From: Symsagittifera roscoffensis
Lineage: Eukaryota; Xenacoelomorpha; Acoela; Convolutidae
Direction of reading: 5' to 3'
DNA: 62,000 bases
Assembly: GCF_963678635.1 (NCBI RefSeq)
Contig: NC_087065.1
Span: 71,061,345-71,123,344, forward strand
Program-made: the position numbers and the translations under genes
The notes under the pieces: generated by a model
What the model was told of the DNA's origin: nothing
The model's input: the letters and a program-made list of their open reading frames with translations, nothing else
Databases searched by the model: none
Part shown: one piece after another, positions 23,201-35,200 of the stretch
How the letters are laid out: every line of letters begins with the position of its first letter
Position numbering within the stretch: the stretch's first letter is position 1

Positions 23201-26200
23201 AAAGGGTACTTTTGGTACTATATACCGTCATCTAATTTAGACGGCCAATCCTTTCTTCTATACAAAAATTTATGCCGGCAGAAATTTGGAGCAAACTAGT
23301 TTCAATTGGCGCTTTGGAAGAGCTTAACAAATCAATTCGGTCGACCAAAACAATGTCCAAATTTTTCAAACTATTTTTTTTTGAAAATAAATCTTTCGAG
23401 AAAACCCTAGATCTACCCCTGGCTGATTGCACATTATAACAACAATATTATTTCAAAGGGCGGGTTGATATGAAAATTAGCTTTTAGTGAAAGAAGTTTG
23501 AACGAGGATGAAAGTGAGCTAAAAATGGTAAACTGTTTTGAGGAAATGAAACACGAGAAGAAAATCCATCATTCGGGTTATGCGAATCGGAACTCACGTT
23601 AACTGACGCCACATACTAGAAAAATGCAGGCAGTTAGTTAACTTGACTTTCAAAGAGAAATTAGGCCGAACACAGCGGTTTAATCTATAAAATTTCCTGC
23701 TCCAAGTATTCACCTTTCAATGATAATCGTGCAACTGGTTACTTCGAAAAACAAAGTATGCATATAATGATGAATCCTAATATAAAACAACTGCATTGAA
23801 CGAAGTTACGTCGCTGAACAAACAAAAATTGCAAAAAAAAATCAGATGGAATATTCTAGAAGGATGGCTTATATACACACTTCGCCAATTCCACTGTCAT
23901 CGGCTTGTTGCTGGTGACTCATTCCTTCCATATTAGGAAATTTGTGGAAACTGTGCATGTTCGGAGTCTCGTATTTATACACGACTCCTTTCATCGGCAT
24001 TGTAGCGGGTACATTATTGCTCACACTTTCTATCAGCTCATTGGACAATAATAACAAGTCTGCTGCTTTCTGATTGGTCGAAAAAGTGGACCCGGCTCCG
24101 TGCGGTTGAATTGTCATGACGTTGCAGTGCTCGCTCGCATCTGATGAGTTGGATCTCTCGCTTTCGACTGCGGCGTGGTTTCGCCCATTCATATCATCGG
24201 CTAAGTTGTATAGTGGTCCGGCTGAGTATTCATTCGGGTAGCTCGCTTGTTCATGCATGTTCAGGGATCGCAGAAGCAAAGGGTTGATTTCGGTAGGGTC
24301 TAAAAAGACACCCGATCACAGTTGAAAACTTGATTTGAATCGAGTTGAAATGTTAGCTTCAAAAAACTCCACATCTTTTCAGGAAAAAAAATAAATTTAC
24401 CCGAGAAAAACCCAATTTATCCTCAATCAATACTAATTTTTCACCATACTTCTTGATTGGGTTAAATTCTACAGCTACTAACTAAAACTAACCCGAGTGT
24501 TGAAGGTTCCCGTACGACCCAAATGCCAAATGGTGTTGCGATCCCGCTCTCTGTGCCGCATTAGAACTCGGAGTCGCCATTACAGCTGACATCCCGAAAT
24601 CACCCGAGTAGATAGAGGCTCTCGGGTCATAGGTCAAAGCTGCGCCGGTCGCAGGGTTGATTCCTAGAATCACATTGCTCCCCGAAACGCCTGTAGATCC
24701 AGTAAGCGCACCTGTCATTGAATTTCTGCTGTTTAACGTCAAATTATGCTGAAGTTGCGCCATGGACTCGCTTCGTGTTTGAAGAAACTGGCGGTCGCTC
24801 GGTGTCATGTTTTGATCGCAATCCGACATCAATTCGTCCCCGCTGAAGTATGTTTTCATGTTAGCTTTTGTCTCGGCTGTGAGGTAGTGAGTCGTGCCAG
24901 TCGCGGGACCACCCGAACTCATAGTGTTGTTGTATTCGCCACTCTTGTATTTTGAGGCAACGCCAACTAAAAAAACACAAACTTCGATCGCTGCTCTTTT
25001 CAGACTTTTATGGCAGACATAGAATGTGTGATTTGATTGCCTGAAGAGTTTTGGAATTCAAGGATGCATTCAAAATTGATTTTTTTCAGCCTCGACATAG
25101 AGAAAAACGATTGAAGGATTAAAGAAAATGTTCAGATTAGCGCTAATTACTTTTGCTCGAAAAAGTATGCATTTGTTAAAATATCTAATTTCGACCTTTT
25201 ATTTTGTAGAAAGAGAAGGAAGATTATGAAAAAAAAATTGAAACCGTTTTTTCGAGCTCTAACCATTATAGAGACCTGAAATTGTCAAAGTTTTCGAGAA
25301 AGCCAAGAGCACGTTTTAGTATTTTGACTGAAAAAGTTGCGTTTTTATGCCATTTAACTCCATTTTTCATCAAAAAATTCAGATAAAATTTTGCAATTTT
25401 AAATAATAGAAGGGGGAGAAGGGTTGGGGTTGGGTGTGATTTACGCAAATGAAAATACTTTGACAGCTGTTTTTTTATTTTTCAGGTTGAAATTTTTTCA
25501 GACGTGGAATGATATCTCAATGCGAGAACGCCGTTAAAAAATTTTTCAAACGGTTTTTCCACTCCCATTCTATTTGATTTTAACATTTAACCAATGAGAA
25601 TTTATCCAATCAAATCCAAGCAAAATGACCAGGCATTCAATTAAAAAATTGAACAGATAAAAATATTGACAATTCTTTTTCTTCTAAAACGCATTTCGAA
25701 AACTTCATTTTCAAAAAATGTGTTTTTCCCAAATGCAAACCAATGATTTCATTCTCACTTCCTACAGTTGCATTTAATTTTTTGTCTACTCCAAAGAGCC
25801 AAAAAAGTAATTATTTCAATTTATTCTCTGAAGATAGGTTCAAACTACAAAACCGTGGTACTCAGTGCTGGGCTTTTGCAAATCGAAATAGTTTGATTTA
25901 GGTTATTATTTTGAAGTTCTCATCAGGTGGTGACAAGAACTTTTCTCCCACCCAAACCCACACCCCCCCCCCCCCCAGCCACCTCGCACGAGCATCAATT
26001 TTTTGGTGTAACTATTGTATATGAAATCATCCCCCCACACGCCATATAAAGTACAAAAAGATAGATTTTGTTCCTTGTAACAAATCAATTATGGCAAATA
26101 AGCTTCGTTCAACCAATTTGGAACGATTTATAAGACGGATTAAATCTCGCTTACGCGTTAATAGTGCGAATTATATTGCGCGTTAATTGTCCCAAATTGG

Positions 26201-29200
26201 TCAAAATGGCCAAAATGGCAATCTTTAAACCCTCATAACTTTATGAAAAATTATCACAGGTGAAATATCTTTTCAAATTTAATTTCAGAACAATAATACC
26301 TTTCGACTGATTGTTAAAAAATCACATCAAAAATGGCTAGTTAAAAAATCGTAATTTGTCTGAAGAAAAAAACCATCCCGAGAGCAAATATTCTGTTATT
26401 TTTGTTACGAAAGTTGGAACAATAACATGCACAATAAGAAAGCATGTGCATGTTTATATATTTATACTTATTTAACGAATCCAGGATTGCATTTTTGTAT
26501 AATGCACTGACTAGGGAAAACGCAACAATTACTTTAAATTCAAAACTAATTGATAGACTATGAATTTTGCAACTAGGCTGGAGCGCGGGGGTCCGTTATA
26601 ACGGGGATTTTTTCAGATAGCTGAAATTGGCTTTCCGAAACCTCTGGTACCAATTTTATTCCTATCCTAACCAACAAAAGCTGCGTTGCCGGGTCTTTCC
26701 CACTCCCCCACAACCCCAGCATTCAAAGTTTCTATTTGCATCGTTATTTTATGTTAAATTATGGCTGAAGGCGAGATGTTACAATATAAAGTGTGTAGAG
26801 CAACTTTGTTCACTATATTTAGTTTGTTCACTACGCAATTTTCCTGACAGTGCCGAAGTACAGCAGCCCGAAACTGAAAATGTGTCGGGGAGTTTTTGTT
26901 TGTTTAACAAGCGTCATCTATTAAAATAGCAATTTTTGTCTGTTCAATTTCCGTCCATTTGAATAAAAATACTGTTCCACTTTCATCTCGACATTTGAAA
27001 TTTTAAAAATTTTAGTTGTCTTTCTGGTATTTTGGCTGAATGCGCTGTAACAATGCAAGGCATGCATAACAAATATATTCACAATAATTAGGTTTTTCAC
27101 CATATAAAACTTCCTCACATTATCACAACGTTACACAAGTTTTAGAATTGAAATTCAAAAGTTAAGGGAAAATGGTGTAGCTTTTTGACTTTTTCGGTCG
27201 CGCCGATGTGAATTCCGAGACCGAAAATAGGCTGGACAGCGTTTCATATTGCGGACAAATTCTGGAAATGCACCCGGTTTGCCCACTTTAGAAGATATGG
27301 CGTATTTGGTATGGAAAATGACTATAATCATCCGTAGCACATACATTAGTTTCAGAAACCCTCAAAATAGCTTTATGGCGGATTAAATTAGTAATAAAAC
27401 AATTTTTCATCATTATGCAAGCTGTTGGTAAGATATGAAAAATTTTCAATATGCAAATTTTTAGCAGCCCTGATAACTATCAAAGTTGTCTAATTTAAAG
27501 TACAAATGTGCAACCATACGCTGCGCCATGCATGGAAAATTTTTGATGGCTTCCATGGATCCATGCATGTGCGCGACGTATATATGGTTGCACCATCTGG
27601 GGCTCTTTTCCACTCCCCCCCCCCCCCCCCCCACGTTTGAAATTCAGTTTTGAAAAAGTTAATTGACATTGCCATTATGTCATGAAATTTTGCATGTGAA
27701 GAAGCTAACAATTGTGAACAGATTTGTTCTTCATACTTTATATAAATATCTTTTTAAAGGCAAATTTGGGCAAGTAATCAAATAACGCTAGTTGCCTACA
27801 GAATTAATCATTTTGAGGGATATATCATCAAATGATTAGCAAGATGATACATTTGGTCGCCTAAAATTTCTTTGAAACTGATAGGCATCAAGAATTTTTA
27901 GCTTCAAAAAATTCAAATTTAGAATGTTCGACATTAATAAACTTAATACCAATTTTTGTTTTGATTCGTCGATCTTTTGGTTAGTTATCTGCTTTGTTAA
28001 CGCCTGAATTAACCGCCTTGAATTTTTTTTTCAAGATTTTTCAAAGAATCTTCAAGATTTTTCAAAGATTGCTGGGCCTGGGCTCTCTTAATTTAAGGGA
28101 CCCAACTATCATACGTTTACCGCGGCATGGTCGAAAAATTAATCGCGACCTAATTTAGTGGTTCAAATGCAATGAATGGTTCGCTCGGCTCTTTTCCCTG
28201 ACCCCCACCCCACATTTGAATTTCATAGAGTGGTCCCTCGAAAAAGCAACTATGATAGACAGGTCCCGCATGCATTTCGCATGCTATAATTTTAAAATTA
28301 ATGTGTATAAATTATTCATTTCAAAAATCGCGCGAAATATACTGATTCAGAAACTTTTTTCATAAAAAGCGCAATCGCTACAGTGTTTATATCAAGAAAG
28401 ATGCACGCTTCAACTAATTTTACGGTTAAAAAACCATATTTGGTTTCACTTATTTGTCATCAAAACTCAATTTTGACGTTTTTTTTTCTGTTGCATTTTC
28501 CACCATGGAATGATGAGGGAGGAGGTTTTACGAAGTAAAATTTGTTTCAAAATATACTGCGAAATGTTTCTGAATGGCGAAATCATAAATTTTAAACGAT
28601 TTAAGAGCTCTAGGTGTCTAATTCTCATTAGACACCTAGAAAAGGAAGCGAGCCGTTCGCTTTTCATATCATAATTAAATCGTTTAACCATAACTCTTAA
28701 TATAATAGCTCATACAAAATTAAAATATAAGTTTTTTAGCGGGGAAAAGGGAAGAACATGTTGAGCATGTATGTGAATAACCTAATCGCGCTCGCAGTAT
28801 TATCTAAAATATCAAAAGTTATGTCCAGACCAGGATTCGAACCTGGGTTATTGCGGCCACAACGCAATGTCCCAACGCAATGTCCTAACCACTAGACGAT
28901 CTGGACCAATTGTGTAGCACATTAGGCTTCATATGAACACAAGCAACGCAACGTTTCTGTATTAGCAATGATAAATCTATTCTCCAGCTATATAAAATGA
29001 AGAATTAAAGAAAAGCTCTATAGGAATACTGATTAACAAACTGAGTTACTTTTTATTGCGTTCAGTTGATTTACGATACACCACTGAAATTAGGAAATAA
29101 ATAAGTACGAAGCGAAGACAACGCAATTGAATACAATCACCCCATCATTTAATTATGATTTGATTAACCCTGCCACGAGTCAATTCTGCTTGCAAACTAT

Positions 29201-32200
29201 TCGTTCCAATGCACACTTTTAAGCAAATGTATAATAAAACTAACGTGTTCTGTGGTTTTTCCTCTTGCATAGACAGAAGCATGAGAGGATGATAAGTAGC
29301 AGAAGGGATATTGAGCAGAGAATGAGGGCCACTAGGACTAAGTGAGTTCCCAGGAAATGGACGGCGGATGAGGCCATGAGTACAGTGCCGGAGAAAGTGT
29401 CGGCCGCCGTCTCCGATTCATGGTCTATCGAATCTGAAGTCACCCACAATTCAATGTACGTATCAATGATCAAGTTTTAATTGAACACCATATAACCATA
29501 ACCCCCCCACCTCAAAATTAACAGCAGTCAAGATTAAAATCCTCCAACTCCACCTCACAGATTACTTCGTTAAAAAGATCTAGGACTTTCATTAGGTCGA
29601 CCAAATTGATTTTCCGAGCTCTCTTCAATAACTATAAAGACCCTATTGAGCCAATAGGAAAAAAGGCCAAAAAATGTGTTTTTTCGGTTATACCCCTCAA
29701 GATGATAAAAATGTCAATGAACGTTTTTATAACCAATTTGGGACACGATTACTATTTAAAAAATGCTATAAATATTAATAGGACTATGCGACTATCGTAG
29801 AAACGAAGCATTTTTACTTAATTTAGCCTCAAACTAGCTTTTTTTCTCATTTCTCCATTTTTCGCCGTTTTCTGCACATAAAATTTAACAAAAAAATGTG
29901 TTTTTAATTGTTTAATATGCACTTTTTACATGTTCCTGGCTTGATTTACCGTTCGGATATCAGCCCTGCATTTGCCATTAAAATCAGTCAAATTTTGTTT
30001 TAAAAAAGTTTTATTTTCATTTTTCATCATTTAGTGGGGGTATAACATAAAATTTGGTGTTTAATGGGGCTTAAGGTGCCTTCAGAAAATTCTAGATTAT
30101 TGGTCGGCCGAAAATGGATGTCGTAAAATAGTACCAAAAAGAGGAGACCCCCCTGAACGAGGACGCGGGGGAGGGGGGGTGAGGCGTCGTCACTTTCCAA
30201 GCCTTCTTTAAACCGATTGATGCTTTGTCAAAAACAACTCACCGCCACTTAGCGTCAAGGTCGCCATCTTATACGTGGTTGCCGTCTTTCCCGCACTGTT
30301 CTTCGCTACAACTTCAATCAGATACCACGCCTTAGGCTGCAACCTACGCAACGTCGCCAATTTCTCAGTTCCATCCAATTCTAGTTCCCGAATAAAAGAA
30401 GAATCGTCGCCAGAATTGTGCGAAGTCGAGCGGCGTGATTTTTTGGACCCTGACTTAATTCGGTCCATAGGTGTGCACGTGATATGAAATGACGTAATAG
30501 GGCAGCCCTGGTTGCTGTACGTGGTCAGATCCAAGGTCAGTTGAGTGGCGTTAGAAGCGAGCAGAAGTTGCGACTTTGACGGCGCTTTTGGAGCTGAAAG
30601 ATATTCAGCTTTTAAGTCTTTAATCATAGTCTTTGTTATATTCAATAAGACCTAAGCTTAAATTTGCTACAAAAAGCTCAAAAGAGATCTGCTCATTGAT
30701 CATGGTTTATATTAAATGGAAGATGCGATATCTATAATTGAAAAACAACAATCTAGAATTTAACCACTTTACTATTGACTTTTGATAGAAAGTTTGATCG
30801 TTAAATTCCATGCATGCGCTTTAAAAAATTTTAAAAAAATTATAAACCACCAGATTCTAATTTTATAAGTTTAACTCTAAAACTCATTTAACTCATAAAA
30901 AACCAAATGATACTTAATAATCCCCCCCCCCCCCCTATGGTACCAACTTAAGAATCTCCTCCCATATAAATAAATACTGTAAATTATTCTAATTTTGCTG
31001 CATTCTGATTGGTTGAAAAATCGACCATTTTGACCTACTTAACAATCTCCCCCCCCCCCCCTCACTTTCTTGAAAGCGGTGGAGATTGTTTAGTAGATCC
31101 AACAAAATTCTAATTTAAACCAACTCACCAGCGCCAACAGTTTTGACATTGACCAAGTTGCTCTTGTCTCCCATGCCCACTTGGTTCTGGGCCACAACAT
31201 ACACCGAGTAGTGGGTGCCACATTTGAGACCCTGGATCGCATACCTCTTCGGGGGAGGGGCCAACACCTGTCTCACAATCGAAAACGCCTCCCGAGAACC
31301 CTGAATGTTGTCACGTGATGATGCGAAAAGAGTCGTTGGGAGGACATTTTCTGCAGATTTTTGTAATATGTAAACAGAGTATGACGTCACTTTGGAGTCG
31401 GCGTCCGAGTGCCACGAGACTGTGACGTCATCGACCGAGACAGACTCGAGATTGAGCGAAGGAGGCCGAGGAGGCGCTGAAAAAAAAATCAAAGAATGTC
31501 GGTAATAATTTTCACTGGCTGCCTGAGACGTACTTTTATAAGTACCTAAAATGGCTGCAAAACGATAAATATTTTCTAACTAACCGAGTACTGTAAGTCG
31601 AATGCTTATTTTGTCATCTCCAAACTTATTCTGCGCATGACACGAATAGACTCCCGAATCCGTTTCTTCCGCTTGTTCGATCAGCAAACTCTGATTGTTC
31701 GTGAAAACCCGACGTTTATCCGACATCATCGACTCGGATCCTCGACTGAGCAGCATTTGGGTAGATTGCGAATTGATATCGTCATCGTCGGTGCTTTTGG
31801 ACCACCAAACTTCCGGTTTGGGGTTTCCGAAAACAGGACAGGAAAGCAGCACGTTCTGTTTCCAAATTGAAGTCACATTTCGAGAAAAAGCGCCAATTCT
31901 GGCGGGAACTGAAAACAAACAAAAAAGCTTTTAAGAAGATTTCTATTGATGCGGCAATCTTACATCTCTATATCAATGCTAATATGAAAATTTTCAAAAA
32001 CTAAATAGATTAGGACAACTGATGCACGAGGGAAAGAACCATGATCCGTGCTCGTTGCTTGAGGGTGAGGCAACATTACCCAGCCCAGAAAACTAGCCAA
32101 AACAACTGCATGTAGATCTTAACCAGGAGCCCAACAGCGATTCTCCCTGAAGAGCTGAACAGCTCTGATGTTGATACTTTTCCTTGTGGATAAATCGTCT

Positions 32201-35200
32201 TAATCTTAATCTGAATTTTCGAAATAGTGAAATTTAAGACGACTTCACCAAGAAGCTTTGGAATCTGCAGAAAATTGCATGCAGATTCCAAATACAGCCT
32301 TTCAGCCAGCCTTTATACACACCTCAGCCTCTCAAAAAAGCGGCCGAGTGTTTTTATAACGAAAGATCTTTTGCCCAATGCTGCTCACCCCTCTGGTTGA
32401 TAGTGATCTTCATGGGAGCTGAAGGAAGTCCTTCCCCAGCCGAGGTGAAAGCGGACACGTATACTTTGTAGTCGTCCAGCAGTAGCAGACCATCGACCTC
32501 CAACGAATCCTTGTTCGGACGCACCAACACAGTTCGCACTCCGTTCTAAATAGGAAAAAAATGGGATCTCTTTAACACCCCCCCCCCCGTATAGTACAAA
32601 GTGAAGAATAACCACCCTTATTACGAACTGAATCAATAGTTAAGCATATTCCGATTTTGTACCTAGTAATGAATCCCCAAGCCCCCCCCCCCCCGGCCCG
32701 CTTCTTTTACAATAAGGAGAAATTGATTAAGATACTCAATAGTTGAATTGAAACGGGCGTGACTTGTTATCTCAAATGGTCGAAATATGGAACTTCTAAC
32801 TAGGGTAAGGATCATTTTCAAAACATTGCACTAGGAAAAATGTCGATTTTTTTTAACTGGTCCAATAGTTGAAGAGATCCGATTTTTGTACCTGAGTTCT
32901 GTATCTATCACAGTAGACTTTGTAGCTCGTGATTATTCCATTCGGCTCTAATGGCGCCGCCCAGACCACCAAAATAGAACTGGCACTCTTCATAAACACT
33001 TTGATCTTCTCCGGACTACTCGGCTTGTCCTGGTCTGTCGTCGCGTACACAGCAGCACTCGCCACTCCGTCGCCGGCAGTCGTGTACCCGAGAATGCTTA
33101 TGCTGTAGTTCGTATAGGGAGTCAAACCGTCAATGCTCACTTGGTTTTGTTTCGTAATCACCAACTCGGGATTTGTCAGTACTGAAAAAAAAAGAACATT
33201 TTTTTTAAATATATATATATATCAAACAACTTCACAAATCTAAAACAAACTTTTTAAAACAAAAAATGTAGTTTCAGGAAACTCAGAAGCAAAAACAAAA
33301 ACCATTTAACTGAAAAATTAAGCGGTTTTTAATAATCTTTCATAAGTAAATATAGTATAATATAGTAAAATATAGTAAAATATAGTAAAAGATAGTAAAA
33401 TATAGTAAAAGATAGTAAAATATAGTAAGTTTGATATAGCAAAAGACATGCAACTTACCATGGTCTGTTGAGTCGACTCTTGAGTAGCTCACTTTGTAGC
33501 CCATAATATCCCCGTGAGCATATCGGAGTGGGATCCCAACGAAAGACACAAAGAGAGACCTGGAATCGCGTCCAGGCACCACCACTACATTCGAAGGCGG
33601 TTTGGAGGGCACTAAAAATTCAATAGACTTCAATATTAATTTCTGGTCACGATTTTTCAATTACAATTGAACATTTTTTCAGGGTAAAGAAATAAACGAA
33701 AACTTCTGACAGGGGCTAGTCTCATATTAGAAGGACCGAATGCACGAAAATTTTCAACCAATCAACGTCCATTTAACTGTTCGCAAACAGAATGATCTTT
33801 TTTAAGCTTATCTGTTTTGAACTTTTGAATACTGAATTCTGACTGGCTGACATAATTCTCGAGCATTCAGTACTTCTGTCACAGAAGGGATTTCCCCTTC
33901 TGATATTTCGTATGGGTACCGTTTCAAAACTGCAGTTGAATTAACACAGTTAGGTGACATCAGATCTTTGTCCAGACAAGAAATGTGTTGGCCATTAAAC
34001 GATATTGTTATTGGGTGGGTATATCTAGATAGATATTCTAGAATGGAAGCCTAAAGATGCAACACGAAAGTGTTTCAAAGTTATTTTTTTTTGTTTTTGT
34101 TATTTAACAGGGGTTCATTTTGGTGCCGATTTGAAAATGAAAAAAGGCGTTCTTTAAAAAAAGGTGCTGTAAAAAGGTGTTAATTCATGTTAATTTACTT
34201 GTACGATGTTTTTTACATCAGCAAGCAAATCACAATTTATAGATTAAGGCCTTAACATCAATTATGGCCTTAACATCAATTATGGCCTTAACTCTGTAAC
34301 TCGCCCTACTTTCGTGGAAGCAATCTACTTTGGAATCTATTGCGCGTTTCATGTTTCAATTAACTGCGTAAACACAAGAAATCTAAATAAAAGAAACAAA
34401 AGTGGTTAGTTGGTGCCCTACTACAACAAACCTGGTAATCTATTTGCATCTTCTGAAAAAATGCTAGAAAGGTTAATGAAAGCATATTTTTCAAGCAATA
34501 ATATAAAGGAGCTGATCTAGAATTTTCTCAAATTTTCTCAGTCGTAAATCATTTTTTTAGGTCAATCAAATTGATTTTCCGAGCACCCAGAACACTATAG
34601 AGACCCAATCTTGATCAAGTTTCTTCGCTGTAGGCAATTTTTCTTAAAAAAAAACAAGCAAAAACAACTGGTTTTAGGCACTTTTGGAAAATTTTGACCA
34701 GAAAATTGCGCTTTTTCGGCGCGCGCTACCTTCGAAATTAGCATATATTGGCGACAAAGGCACCCTTAGAAAAACTTCAAGGTTGGTCGACCGAAAAGGG
34801 ATGTCGTAAGGTAATACCAAATTGGGGAGCCTTTGATTGGTGAGGGGGTCGAATCCGTGAGAGAGGGCGTAAACCGCCGCCACCTACTAAATCCGCCCCT
34901 GCAGTTATAAGCTGATAGGAAAAAAGCGAAGTCAGAAAAAAAATTATTTGACGAAACAATTTATTGACAAAGTTGTTTCAAATGCAAAAATCACCCTCTT
35001 TTTTAGACTGGAACAGTGTTTTTTGCTGCGTCGTGAGATAAAAAGATCTGAACAAAAACTTAAAAGTTCGGCAAAGTCGGGAGTCAAAGTAAAATAAAGC
35101 AAATTGAATATCAGTCTTTGAAAAAAAATGACTAGAAAAACAAAACAAAATTTAAACAATCAATGCAAATTTTCAAAAATTTTTCCATTCTTTTTGAAGG

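Noticed and set aside
31637-31934. Plus-strand open frames opposite Dscam exons (also at 41204, 41636, 24746, 20352)
   Set aside because: Shadows of the conserved coding strand with no splice sites or homology of their own.
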